Source: Sternotherus odoratus (Eukaryota; Chordata; Testudines; Kinosternidae). From it: a stretch of 64,000 bases of DNA. This document shows, piece after piece, positions 10,741 to 23,307 of this stretch. The notes beneath the pieces are model-generated. The model worked only from the letters and a program-made list of their open reading frames with translations, did not search any database and was not told the origin of the DNA. The position numbers and the translations under genes were made by a program. Every line of letters begins with the position of its first letter. Position 1 is the first letter of the stretch. The stretch covers positions 60,928,892 to 60,992,891 of the forward strand of contig JAVMKO010000001.1 of the NCBI GenBank assembly GCA_032164245.1, read 5' to 3'.

Positions 10741-12013
10741 TCAAGAGGCAAAGGGTTGGGGGCATGGGGGAGGGCTCTGGGGTGTACCAGGGATTAGGCA
10801 TTTGTGGGGTAGGAGGGGACTGGGGCAGTGGGCTGGAGTGTTGGGGGGGGGGCTCCAGGAGGGAGTTTAGGTGCAGGAGGGGGACTCCAGGCTGGTCAGG
10901 ACGTTGGTGTTTGAGGGGGGTGTGTGCTCCAGGAAGGAGTTTGGATACTGGAGGAGGCTGCAGCAGGGGGATGGGATGTTGGAGGCAGGGCCGGCGACAC
11001 GGGGATACTATGGGTACAGCTGTACCAGGCCCCGGACTTTAGGAGGGCCCCCTTAAGTCTGGGGCCCAGTACACAGCAGTACCCGTAGTCATCCCCCCTT
11101 GTCGCCAGGCCTGGAGAGCGGGGAAGGGGCGGGAAGGTGGCGCGGCTCTCCTCCGGAGGGGACGAGCGCGCGTCCCCGGCAGGAGCAGTGAGCCCGGCCG
11201 GCGGCAGCAGTGCACCACCGCCTGCAAAAAGGGCGAGGGCGGGGAGGCTCCGCAGCACTGTAGGGGTCCCCCCCCCCGGCTCCGGGGGAGAGGGCGCGGG
11301 GGGGGGAGAGAAAGAAAGGGCGTGGGGGGGAGAAAGGGTGGCTCCTGCTGCTCCTGGGCTCGCGCTGCCGCCAGCCGCTGTCAGCTGGGGGGGAGTGGTG
11401 GCTTGGCTGGGGGAGCCCCCGGCTGGGCTGGGGGGCCCCCAAACGATCAGAGTAGGGGGCCCCCAAATTTCTGTTGCCGGCCCTGGTTGGAGGGGATGCG
11501 GGCTTCAGGAAGGAGTTTGGGTGCAGGAGGGGGCTCCAGATTGGGGCAGGAGGTTGGTGTGCAGGGTGTATGTGTGGGCTCCAGGAGGGAGTTTCGATGC
11601 AGGAGTGGACTCTGTGCTGGGGCTGGGAGTTGGGGTTCTGGCAGAGCTTACCATGGATGGAAGGAAGTGGCTGCCGGGTCCCTACAGCTCCTGAACACAT
11701 GGGTGGCCAGGGACACTTTGCATGCTGCCCTCGTGCCTGCAGATGCTGGCCTTGCAGCTCTCACCAATGGGAGTTGTGGAGCCAGCCTTTGGGGAGGGGG
11801 TAGTGCCCAGAGCCTCCCTGGTTGCCCAGGCACCTTGTAGCCACTTCCAGGAGCTATGCAAAGTTAGGGTAGGCAGGGAGCCTGAGTTAGCCCTGGGCCT
11901 TGCTGAACCACCAATCAGACTTTTAATGGCCCGGTCGGCAGTGCTGCCCGGAGTCGCCAAGAGTCCCTTTTTGTCTGGGCATTCCAATGGGAAACCAGAT
12001 GCCTGGCAACCCT
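10741..12013. repeat. GC-rich dispersed repeat with minisatellite-like units, host of a nested hAT
   Basis: Both sides of the hAT element at 10986-11485 carry variants of GGAGGGAGTTTAGGTGCAGG and GGGGCTCCAGG (near 10855, 10930, 11505, 11580). These are degenerate units of the same repeat cut in two. The right part continues with CAATGGGAGTTGTGGAGCC, GCAGGGAGCCTGAGTTAGCC, AATGGCCCGGTCGGCAGTGC and ends at CCTGGCAACCCT (12013). In turtles this type has a long palindromic form with AGGGTTGCCAGG ends by recall. The left end is not identifiable. Purine-rich G runs could form G-quadruplexes. The long frames across it (up to 203 codons, both strands) are composition artefacts. Confidence 0.6.
10986..11485. 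mobile_element. Non-autonomous hAT element, 500 bp, perfect 8-bp duplication
   Basis: Ends are CAGGGCCGGCGACA (left) and TGTTGCCGGCCCTG (right). The flanking 8 bp are identical: GTTGGAGG at 10978-10985 and at 11486-11493. This is diagnostic of hAT insertion. Near the left end is a long palindrome around GGGTACAGCTGTACC and its partner about 11052-11085. The interior is very GC-rich (11100-11420). The right end has one GGCCCCCAAACGATCAGAGT unit before the terminus. It is the same family as 48776-49515. No transposase frame is present. Confidence 0.9.
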
Positions 12014-12505
12014 ATCCCTACTGCGTTTTTAAATGCTAACCTGTAGATCTATTTGCCAAAGGGATCTTGTTATGCATACAACAGTGCAGATTTTAATAGT
12101 GGTGAGTTGGTTAAGGGGAGAGGAGAGATTAGTGAGACAGGGTAACTTTCTGAAGGGAGAGATGATGGAGAATGTTTTCAGATGGAACCAGGGATTGGTC
12201 AGCATAGATGAGATCATGGATAAAAGAAGAAAAGGGAGGAGGTATGTTATCAATAGCCAAGGATAAGACTGGGATAAATGGCATGACTATGGAAATTAAG
12301 GATGGAGGTGAAATTAGAGGAAATAGAGTGAAGGTGAGAACTTGACTGACATTCACTACTCTTAGGCAGATGAGCTTTAACTCCTCATAAGTCTATGGAG
12401 AGCTAGTCCCGCACCAATCCACTGATCTCCAGTTCACTGTGAGGAAGAGAAATTAGAGATGTGTCTATGGGTGGTGGGGATACCCCTGACCATCCCCTTG
12501 TATAG
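12014..12505. other. Purine-rich DNA, no gene seen
   Basis: From about 12110 to 12340 the plus strand is rich in GGA and GATGG motifs. It could be a relic like the minus-strand LINE at 24931-26160, but no alignable motif was found. Confidence 0.4.
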
Positions 12506-12515
12506 AATGTGCATT

Positions 12516-12665
12516 AGGGTGACCAGATGTCCCGATTTTATAGGGACAGTCCCAATTTTTGGGTCTTTTAGGGACAGTCCCAATTTTTGGGTCTTTTTCT
12601 CATATTAGCTCCTATTACTCTCCATCCCCCGTCCTGATTTTTCACACTTGCTGTTTGGGCACCCT
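12516..12665. mobile_element. Palindromic MITE with perfect 10-bp target duplication
   Basis: The 150-bp element starts AGGGTGACCAGATGTCCCGA and ends TGCTGTTTGGGCACCCT. It is flanked by AATGTGCATT at 12506-12515 and the identical AATGTGCATT at 12666-12675. A 10-bp duplication points away from hAT (8 bp), Tc/mariner (TA) and Harbinger (3 bp) and is in the range of Mutator-like elements. Inside, TAGGGACAGTCCCAATTTTT occurs twice in tandem (from about 12541 and 12569), a local duplication not present in the sister copy at 5381-5500. Confidence 0.85.
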
Positions 12666-12675
12666 AATGTGCATT

Positions 12676-15426
12676 GAGGATAAATGTTGGAGGAGAGAAA
12701 AGGCAACTAAAAAATTTCAACAACAAAATTGGAGATGAATGCTAAATATTCAGTCATAACTTGGAGCTGGAATATAATTAGTGAAGTTAAGGGAAAACCA
12801 AACCACTCTGCCAAATGGTTTCTGCTAGGTATAAAGGAATCTAATTTGCAACACTATAACAAAATTTGTCATGCTACCTTTGTTTCTTACACAGAACAGT
12901 ATAAAAATGTGTATGTATTCATAGTATTATATAAAATGATTGAGGTCCTCAGCTTTTCTGACACATTTTGAAGTTGTCAATGGTACCTTCAAATTTGAAT
13001 AACGCTAGTTGATAGTAAGTTGTGGTTTAGATTTATTTTTATTTAATAATTTTTTTTGCATTCTTTTCAATTTGTAAAATCCTCTTTACAAAAACAAATT
13101 TTGGATCTGAACTATATAGTGGCTATAATGTAGTCACTATAACTCAACTGTATGATTATTATTGTCTGTCTTCTTGAAATACTCTAATTCATGAACAGCC
13201 TAATGCCCTCTCCTTCTCTGTTCATATTTCGGATTAGGTCAGAGTAACCAAAAATAGTCAATGGTTAACAACATACATGTTTTGTATATTCTTGGGGATA
13301 ACTTACTGTATAAATTTTCCATTAGATTCAAAGTCATGCCTCCTAACCCAGGCACTTCCCACATTAAATAGTCATGGAAGTTCCTACATGTTTAAAGCAC
13401 TTTAAATATTTCATTTAATTTTTGTGATTATTTCACTTGGATGGAATAGGAGATGTGAAGGTAGAATGATTTTGCTGCAACTCCTCAAGGATCATAATTA
13501 CTTGACCCACTTTGCACGGGTACTGTGATAAGCTATCTGTGTTTGCCTGGAACACTTGCCTCTCCTGTTGTTAGCATGTGTTGCTCCTGATTAGAGATGA
13601 TTTAATAGGGCTCTACTGATTCACATTCAGGTGAGTTGTTAACTTACTGGTATATAAAGAATATGTGACTGTCCCTCTTCGAGGAAACAGGCTCTTAAGA
13701 TATGGACTGAACAGTCCTGAGGGGATACTACTAGGATCACTGAGATCTGGAGTGAAAGTTTTTGAGCTAATGTTTATCTTATTGTTGTCATTATTAATCA
13801 AGTCAAGGGAATGAGTGTGAACAATGGTTCTAAGAGCAGTTTGGGGAAGGTGTCTGCTTAAACAGGGTGTTTGAAATTATTAAGGGTTTTTCTTTTTTAA
13901 AAAACCCTCTGCAAGAAAGGTATACAAAGGAGACATGGAAAAGAGATTGAAATGGATGATGAAGTAAAAATGACAGCAAGCCCAAACTACAGCTCAACAC
14001 CACAGACAGTGCCAGGAGCTGATGTTACAGAAGCTCACTAACCTCAAGACAAGGTACTGGAACTGGCCACAATTTCTGAAAACATCTAGGCTTTTTTACC
14101 CCGGCTTTGACCTTATCCTAGAGGTGATGACATATACTAAGCCCCGTCTTGGAAATTACTTTAAGGTTACATTGTGTCACCAGTGCCTCCATTTTATTTC
14201 TATACCCACCCAAAATGTTTGAACCCCTCTGAATTTTCATGTAGTCTGAACCCCATTTCTCTTGGCTAAAGGTGATATTCTAACACCTACATCACAGGCC
14301 AGATTCTCCTTTCCATTATATCAGGCAGGGAAAGTTAGTGTTGAACTGGTATACCTGAGTGGAGAATTGGTCCCCATACCTCCCTCAACAACATTAGATA
14401 AGAATACAAGATGAGATTAACATCAGTGACAGCTGACCACTTCTTATTAAGTGTTTCCAATTACAATGTTCTCCCCAAGTAATTACTCTATAAATAGATA
14501 TTTAAGTACAGGTTTGTTGCATGTAACTATACATACTAGCAATTTACATAATTGTTATAATTTGTGATATCTGTAGGTACATAATTACACCAGTTTATTG
14601 GGTGGATTTGTGAGTATGAAGTATTTCTTTTAACAATGTCAAGTCTACATTTTTCATAGTGTCACCGGTTAGCTCAATTTATAATTCACTACATTTGCCA
14701 TTATCCTGAATTACACAGATCAGGAGACAGGATTACTCCATTAAACAAAAAGTCAAAATGCACCCAGCTTCAAATCTCACAATGGATTTGTATTGTGCCC
14801 TAATTAGACATTTCAAATGTACTTATTGAATAAGTACATGGACTTCATATTAACAATCTTCTCCTTGTATATGTACTTAATTTAGCATCTCATAATTTAT
14901 GTATATTTGAGATGTCTAATGCAGTCAGAAAAACTAAATCTGGAAAAAAATAAGAACAGGTTTATTTCTAGAAATTGTCACTTTAATTTTCAGGTATGTA
15001 GTGATAGCATGCATGCTTCTGGTAAAAAAATACTATGGAAATAAAATAGACTTTAATGATACTAACTAGAAAGTTTTGTCATCTATTCTTGTTCTACTAT
15101 CATTGTTTTGCATAATGATGTATACTATAACTAAAAGTCTTAATTAGGTAATATCTTGGTTGATTTTCAGAGTGGCAATACTGATGAGTACTTATTGTTA
15201 TACAGATGCATCATTTCAAAAAATACTGCAAAGCAATGCATTTTTTTCTTTCTTCTATCAAAGCTAATGTAAAATTCTAGCATCTATCTAAAAACTGCAT
15301 GGAAGTGTTGAAGCAGAAAAACAAAATGGCTGCACAGAAATTAGTTCCTCTTTGACAAAATATGTACTTTCAGCTACTCTGTCATGTGTTAGCTCTTACA
15401 CCACTGAGGAGAAATTTTTCCCTTAA
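12676..15426. other. AT-rich unique DNA, no gene seen
   Basis: Contains a weak palindromic-element relic at about 14297-14378 (GGCCAGATTCTCCTTTCC at one side, GAGTGGAGAATTGGTCCCC at the other). No exon or RNA gene was found. Confidence 0.55.
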
Positions 15427-15430
15427 CAAG

Positions 15431-15856
15431 TGTAAGAGATCCGCTCTTCTCCCACGTCACAAACGGGCAGGAGACTCTTCTGTGGCTCCCAACAGTGCTC
15501 TTTATTTACAGTGCAAGCCCCACCACCGAAATACAGCTTTACACAGTTCAGCTGAGCCTCAGCCCTCGTCCTGGCTGGTCCCTGGAAGTGGTCAGCTCTT
15601 ACAGGCCCTTAGCCTCAGCTCTACTTCCTTGCTCTTGCTGTCCCTGTCCCTGTCCCTGTCACCACTACCCTGGGCTTCCTGCCTGGCAGGCTTTTATCCC
15701 TTGAAGGAGGCTGCCAGGTGCAACTCATAATCGTGAGCCCCCTGCAGCCCAGGCGGCTGATTAGCCTTACCTTGCAGGGAGGTTTGCAGAGGTTCTGCTC
15801 CCTCTTAAAGGGCCAGCAGGGCTGGCTCAGGCACTCCTAGCCAGCACCCTGCCACA
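15431..15856 (-). mobile_element. Solo LTR with 4-bp duplication, minus strand
   Basis: The 426-bp LTR runs TGTAAGAG...CCTGCCACA on the plus strand and is flanked by CAAG at 15427-15430 and CAAG at 15857-15860, a perfect 4-bp target duplication. On the minus strand it begins TGTGGCAGGGTGCTGG, has a TATA box in GGGATAAAAGCC near 15700, and an AATAAA signal in GTAAATAAAGAGCACTG near 15505, followed by a U5 ending in CTCTTACA. A short CCTGTC array lies at 15641-15660. It is related to 1879-2350 by the AATAAA region. The 122-codon plus-strand frame over it is not a gene. Confidence 0.85.
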
Positions 15857-16289
15857 CAAGAGAGTGGCTATCTGTTCTCTTTCTGGTGTGTAGATGTTTC
15901 TTGTTTTCCTTATGGTGGTTTCTCTGATGTTTTGGGGATCATCTGGACCAGGAAGTGGTTCTGTGAGCACCTAGCTTATAACTTTTGGTGCTTTAATACT
16001 CTGCTACTATGACTCAGAGCCCTGGCACCAATAGCCACTGCACAAGCATGAAGTTCTCACCAGCCTATTTCCTCCTTGCAGAATAACACTAATAGCCCTG
16101 CTGGTCTTGAATCTCCCCAAATCCATCTACCCTGTATTCTTACCTATGAGCCACTAGGACTTTTGCCCACTGGTTCATCACACCTGAAAGTGTGAAAAAC
16201 TTCCCCACTTGTCAGTTCACTTTAGCACCCACACGTCATACAGTTCGCACACCAGAGACCAGCTTGGGGTAAAAAAAATAAATAAAAAA

Positions 16290-16965
16290 TAAAAACCAAG
16301 ATGTTTATTTAATAGAAAAGTCACAGATTCAAAGGTGATATAATAAGGAAAAGCAGACCCATAGAAATAAACAGCAAGACACAAACTTCAGGCTTTACAT
16401 GGCTAAGAGGCGATCTAGTGTTCACAGCCAGCCCCCACAACTCCACTGCCTTTTGAGATTGTCCCTCGGTTCTAGATCAAGACTTCAGTCTCAAGCTCCC
16501 TTTTTAAAGGGCCTTTTTTTTTTTCCTTTTCTTTTTCTTTTTCTTCCCCCTGGCATAGTGACTCATGATCACTTAGGGTAGGGAAATTGTAGCTGGGATT
16601 TCTCAGTGTTTTCCCATTAACCCCAACGACTTTTCATTTGTCTTTTCCCTGAGTTGTATAAGCCCAGGTGCTTGGAACTAGTCTCCTCTGGTGGTGGAGA
16701 CTACTTCCTGGCCTGCCTGCATTACTGCTCTGTGGTCAGGTGATAAGTTGCATCACAGTTACAGTTAGAATTTGCTACATATATAATTGTAACCTGTATA
16801 CATCCCTCACAGGGACCAAGTTCAGAACATTACAAGCTTTCATAAAAGACCTTGACACATTTTGATACACACTAACCTTGTATACAACCATTTGATTCAA
16901 TTGCTTATTCTTTGTGGCTCAGACCCCTATTCTCCTCTTGGGGTGTCAACACCCTGACTGTCACA
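16290..16965 (-). mobile_element. Probable LTR or LTR fragment, minus strand
   Basis: On the minus strand the block starts TGTGACAGTCAGGGTG at 16965. It has a TATA-like GGGCTTATACAACTC near 16660 and an AATAAA signal in CTATTAAATAAACATC near 16305. That order fits U3 and R of an LTR. The far end could not be placed and may extend toward 15860, directly next to the solo LTR there. A polypyrimidine tract lies at 16505-16550 and an AATAAA-rich stretch at 16270-16300. Family unknown. Confidence 0.45.
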
Positions 16966-19900
16966 GTTTGTTTAAAAACAAGACATTTGGAATTTCTTGG
17001 TTTTATATGAAATTGTTGTACGGGTACTTGGAGACATTTTGAAATGGATCCTTTTGAATTAAAAATTGAAAAATAGATACATAATCACAAGGCATCGGAT
17101 GATTTGGACCCAGATCCTGCAAGTTACTCCATGTGGGTAGATCTCCTGCATCTTCCCTGAAGTCAGTGGAGCGCCGCACAAAAACAGAGTAAACTGTGGG
17201 ATTGGAGACTTTGACTGTGATCTCTTTACAGCAAGCATTATGCCATTATCTTTATTTGGCAAACCCCCAATATACTGTGAGCACTACTAGAACTATGTAA
17301 TAGACAATAATAATTCATTTGGACTGTATAATGGATAGTTTTGGAGACCTGTCTTATTCTAGATTGGTATGAAAGGGAGAATTGTGTCAGTTCCCTCCCT
17401 GTCCCCCTTGGGATATATTACAAAGCAGTGTGTGCCGAACATCGTCTTTTAAATCTGATTTTTGGCTACCTCATCCTTACAAAATTAAGTATAGTATAAC
17501 AGTGATGTTATGGTGATTGTGTAATAAAGCTCACCTGTATACATACATAGGTCCTCAGTGACTGAGGCTTAACAGACTACAGGCACCTGAGCTAATTAGA
17601 GAGAATCTTTTCCTTGAAACACTTTTAATTGTTAGCAACCATGCATGGCACCAAGTGCATCAGCTGGACTCCATGCTTCCTCCCTCTGTATATACATTGA
17701 ATTAATTACATTTGTTAATTGAGGATCTCACTAACCTCTGACTTCTAAATGCCCTAATCCTGGTTTTGCCTGCACATAACATTTGAAATGGAGTGGATGT
17801 AAAAAGAGGTTTTGCAGGCCCATCCAAAAATGCAAAGCCTGGATCAGCTTATGGCAACAAAATAAGTTTTCTAACTACCTCTGCCATCAGAAATTATGCT
17901 AATTATTGAAACTCTGCTATATTTCCCACTGGTCACTCTTCTCAGATGGCTGGAGACTTCATTTAACTGTCAACAGACAAAGAAGGAACTCTCTGAAATT
18001 CCACATGAAACCAGTGCTACAACAAGGGCGGGAAATGTATTTATGTTTATATTCTTCTTCAGCCCCATCGTATGGAAAATTCCTCTTCAAAAGCCAGGGC
18101 ACACTATGAAAACAGGACAGACTGCTTACCTTGACAGAACACCTCACTTCAGACAGCCATCAGGGAGTAAGTACTAATCATGCCAGTACTCAGTAAGCCA
18201 TGTCTGAAAGCTTGCTTGTTCCTCTGGGCTTAATATGGATAAAGCAAGTAGTGAAAAGAGAAATTGGGAAATGTGGCTTTACTGATAAGAAAACCTACCT
18301 TAAAGTTTGAATTAGTGGCAGCATACCAGACTTGCTTCTGGAGTGTTTCATTAGTATTGTAGGAGCTCCATTGCATTTTAGCTTTCCGCTGACATATCAC
18401 CTGAGGTAATTCCTGCACCTGTTCAAACACATGCATTTATGAAACATGCTAGTTTCCCACAGTCTCCCCCTAAACCCGGCCCCTAGCAAAAATAAAAATA
18501 AAAATGACAGATTGGACCAGAGACATAGATCTAGTACATCCAGGGAGTGAAGCTGTGTATGACAACATTAAGCAAACAGCTGCTGTCTTTGTGTCACTCA
18601 CTATATAGGCTGTTTTTTGTTGTTGTTTTTTGCAGACCCTGATAAGGACAAAACCAATTAACAGATTAGAAATTGCCAGAAATAAAAGAGAGAGCACTTA
18701 AGTAGTACAAAAAGTAAAAATGTATTTAATCAGTAGTGTTGCCAAGTATGGTTGATCTAAGGATTGTAGGAGAAATCATGAGCAATATATTGTTTTAAAA
18801 GTCATATTTGTCCAACTCCTTTTTATTTTGTTTATTTTAACTGAGATCTTGATGAAATTCCAGCATTAAACAAGTATACATTCTGCAGCTGAAAGAGTAT
18901 ACTTTTAAAACGGAACAGCAGAGAACTGATCAAAGCTCATATTTAAGGGCTACATAAAATAAACTCCAAATCTGAACATTTTAATAGTTTTAAAGTAACA
19001 TGAGAGTTATTTTTCAAAGAATATCTATATCTCATTTAAATGTAAATTTGGAGTTTGGTTATCAAAGCAGACATGGCTTTTTATATTCCTGTGTTTCTAG
19101 AGATCTGGGATCAAAGTCATTGATTGGACTTGCAAACCAAGTGTTTGAGGTGGGTAGTGGTAGGGTATGAATTACATTGGAGGTAGACTTCTGATGTAAC
19201 TTTTGCAGCAAACAGAATAAAACTGAATTAACAGGAGAGAGATTCTAGAGAGATCCATAATATAAATAATATTGTGTACCTACATAGCATCTGTAACTAT
19301 GCTCTCAAATGAGTTTACAGACAGACAGACATTAAAAGCCATATTTTGCCTAGGCAGGTACAGAAAGGAAAAAGGAGGTGGGTAGGAGCTGGTCTTGATG
19401 GTAGATCTTGCTCTCTAGCAGTGCAAGAACTTGGAAGCACCTCTGACACTAGCTTGTGTAAAGGAGGCATGAATGCACCTGGAAGAGACCGTGCCTTGGG
19501 GTGAGTAGGTGAAGCTGGTGAAATGTAGTGGGAAGTGCCTGCAGCACTTGCTTTGAAGGCTGCATAGCAACTGCAGCCCAGCTGGTGCTCCAGGAAGAAT
19601 TGTCTTCCTGAGGCATAGTGTGTCCTGGAGTCCGGCCTGGGAGCCCCTACCGGGGCTGTGTCCCCCTATGCTGACCACAAAGCACACAATTTCACCCTGA
19701 CTCTGTATGCACCTATGTAATCAGTAACCAGGGTAAATTGAAACATTTCTTTGAGTTCTTGTGTGCAAAAGAAGATGAATACAAATTGTTCAGGAAAGAT
19801 TAAATTGAAGGTAGTAGAGTGAGTGAACCAAATTCCAAATAAATCCAGAATAACTTCACTGGAGTGAAGATTTACCAGAAAAGAGCTATCTTATTAATAA

Positions 19901-22768
19901 CCTCGAGAAGTAATGCTGAGCAGCCATATGTTGTAGTGAGACATAAGAGGAAGGGCCATACATATGAGTGGCTGGTCATAACATTGTCAGCAAAATTCAA
20001 TCAGGGATGTACTTCTCCTTTTCTCTCTCTCCAGTTGGAGTGTATAAGAAATCTATTTTTATTACTTGTATCACTTTTCCTCATATGCAATAAGCTAGGG
20101 TAGAAATGAAGGGTTGTTATGTCTATGGCTTATGGAATGATGCATTTGTCCTTCCTATCATCTGCCTTTTTGTAACTGTTCTCATATAGGTGATTTTTAT
20201 TATGGGGTGTTATTAAAGGAGCTGTCATTTTAATAGGCAATTAAATCTATGGTCTGAAAGTGGGAATTGAATGAGTGCATTTCTCTTTAAAATCATTCTA
20301 ATAGTATGGAACCTCACAAACTAATTTTTGGAACAGTGTCTGCTGTTGTGAGTCAGGTGTTAGGAAGGCTCAGTATCATAAGCCGGTTACCACCAATGGG
20401 ACAATGAAAAACCTCCAGAATAAACAGGCTTGGCAGAATTCAATTTTTATTATTTATAACTTTGAGAGACAATATCCATGTTCAATGTTGAACCTTTTTT
20501 ATTTTTATCTATTTAAATTTTTTAGTTACAGAAAATTATGGGGGTAGGGGTTCAGGCAATAATTATTTTGATGACAGATATTTAAATTCAAAAAGTTCAA
20601 GCTTTATAACTGTTAAAACACCCAGGATCAACATCACAGGTAAAAATATACAGAGTAAATAGTCTTAAATCAAATTCTAAATTTTCAAGCAGCAGTTTTC
20701 TTTATCTATCTGTAAACTTTGGTTATTATTATTAATGGAAATATTTTGTCAGTTTTGTGTGATTGTATGATGCAATTGTCATTCACTGATTAAAGTCTAA
20801 TTCTTCTAAGCCTAAGAATAGAGTACAAAACCACCTCACAATGGCAGAACACAGAATACTCATCTGGATGTTGCCATCTTGGATTTAACTCAGTCACCAG
20901 CTCTACATTACTCCATAATAACCATGTCTTGGAAATTATATCTCAACTATCCCCAAAGGTGGGCTTCTCCCAGCCTGACCTGACCCTGACTGTTCACTCA
21001 GCACCAGAAAGAATCCTGTGCTTAACCTGTCATCCCCCTTATCCTTAGTCTGATCCTTAGTCATTCTTATTTCAACAGATAAGGGCAATGCTCTCTAAAT
21101 ATCCCTTTGTAACTGTCTAGAATAATTTAAAATCCCTACAGTCATGTGTCTAGTTAAATTAGCTTGTTCCTTTATAAAATAGTAATCCAAAGACATTTAT
21201 TTCTAAAGAGGTCAGAACTGAATGCACATACATATCTATCATGTGAAGCTGTGGTTAATTGAAAGAACTCAGCAGATATGTACCATAACCATCCAGGTTT
21301 CCTGTACTCATTCCACTAAGCACATTTTGTATTATGTTCATATAAGTTTTAAAACATAGCATAGCTTTGTTGTATCAACTGCTGGCCTCCAAGTATGTTG
21401 TTACAATATATTAAACAAAAGTGTTTGTATATTGAGAGAGGAAGGATGACCTACTATATAAGGCACAGAAGTGGGATTTGGGAGATCCATGTTCTGTTTC
21501 TAGTACTGCATTAATATGCATCTGAGGGTCTCCTATACTAATGATATACATGGTAGAGAGAGACAGGCTGGATTTTGTATGTTATAAATATAGTAGTGAC
21601 AAGATTCACTAGCTGTGAGGAATAAAAGTGAAAGAATTTTCAAAGAGGACACTAAGATGTCAAGGCTGGTTGATGAAGAGAGTGGATGCTCACAGAAGTC
21701 TGCAGTAGTAGGGTTAATTGAGAAAGGTTACAGATGTATGGCTGTGGGAGGAAAATGAGAAGTGGGCCTAGCCATGGTGGGGTGAAGGGGTAGAGGTTAA
21801 AAGGAAATACCATATAGAAGTTCTCAGATTTAATCTGAGTTTAGTATGACTTTTTTTCCTTCGCTGTGGAAAAACTGGAACTTTATGCCAACTTTCTTGA
21901 CCTCATTCACCCGTATCATGGCTGTTAGTGAAATGTAATTTTTTGGCCTGTGGAAAGAGCAGACAAAATATTTTGCATGCTGATGAATAATGCAAGTACA
22001 CTGTAATGTGGTGCATTAGAAGTGAATTAAATTTTCTCTTACCTGCCAAATGTTGGGGCTCTGTGTAATCTAGCTGCATGTCTCTAAAAAAACAACAACA
22101 CCTAGTTTAATTGTAGATAGAATTCAATACTGAGAAAATCTCCTTTGCATTATCTATTATCAATACCCATGTAAATAATTCACTGTTAGATCTTTTCTGT
22201 ATATTAATGTATTAATGCAGAACAATGTCTTCTGAAGTTTCATATCCCAGGAAGCTCACAGAGGTTTCTGTTAAGACTACTTCTTAGTCATTTATTTATT
22301 TATCATTTCGATTTCCTCCTACTCCATTGTTTTAACTTGTATAGAAATCAGCATGGCTTCATTTTGTTTGTTCCCCGGCATATGAGACAACAGTACTGAT
22401 GATGCTAACAACATTGTGCCAACTCGGGAGAGTAATGTTGGTTAATTGCTGCCGCATAGCCAAGAGAGGAAACACAAGAGTATCAAAGATTGTTTGGTTT
22501 TTTTTGCCCAAGTCCCATTTGAATAATGTCTTCTGGGAGGGGTATGTGTCTTTTATTTTACATGAAATGTAGCCAAGGTTTCACTACACACTGTTGATGC
22601 CTGACTCTGTTTGGCAGCTGGCATAACTTACAGTAAATTTAGACTACTCAAAATTGCACTTGGGGATCGGTCTGCCAAACAGCAGGCTCAGCACTCCATC
22701 TTTGCACTTCATCTTGAACAGCATTGTACTCTCCTCAGATGAGGAGCCGGGCCTCTACATTTGATGGG
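16966..22768. other. Long AT-rich region, no gene seen
   Basis: A weak palindromic-element relic lies at about 17105-17210 (CCCAGATCCTGCAAG, then GAAGTCAGTGGAG). Otherwise no repeat family, exon or RNA gene was recognised; the 90-codon frames are scattered and lack domains. Confidence 0.5.
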
Positions 22769-22884
22769 CATACTAATACAATGCTAATACTACTAATACT
22801 ATACTAATACTACTAATACAATACTAATTACTAATACTATACTAATACTACTAATACAATATTAATTACTAATACTAATACAAG
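22769..22884 (+). repeat. ACTAAT tandem repeat
   Basis: About 115 bp consist of ACTAATACT, ACTAATACA and ACTAATTACTAATACT variants in head-to-tail order. There is a higher-order period of roughly 30 bp in which ACAAT- and ATACT-containing forms alternate. It is an impure, length-variable array. Confidence 0.9.
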
Positions 22885-23307
22885 GTGTATAGCTAGATGA
22901 GTGTTCCTTTCCCCTCATTCTTGAATGCTTATCTTAATCCAAGATAGTGAAGTTTGTCAGATTTTTTTAGTTAAAAATGAGGCAAATTTCTTCTTCTTCT
23001 CCGTAATGGCCTAATTGATTCCACAGTTCTGAACATTGTATATTTGGGAATACTGAGGTCCTAACTTTGAGAGTCAAACCCATCCCTTGTAACTGGTGAA
23101 ATAATGTAACTGATGCAGCTCAATTTGTTGTACCAAAAAGTCCCAGCTGGGGAATATTGTGTTGCGTGCTATGTGTACACACATACACACGTGAAAATAG
23201 TCCCTCAAAGAGTTTACAATCTAAATATAAGATGAGTCAATAGGCAGATGCAATAGCGCAAGGAGGAGACCAAGTTAACTGTAATAAATGGAGGTCACAG
23301 ATAGAAG

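Noticed and set aside
11089..11700. 203-codon minus-strand and 185-codon plus-strand frames
   Set aside because: They overlap on opposite strands, lie across a hAT element and its GC-rich host repeat, are low-complexity Pro/Gly/Arg/Ser, and cross the element boundary at 11485.
22769..22884. Possible CRISPR-like array
   Set aside because: Units are contiguous and short with no unique spacers, in a vertebrate sequence. It is a simple tandem repeat.
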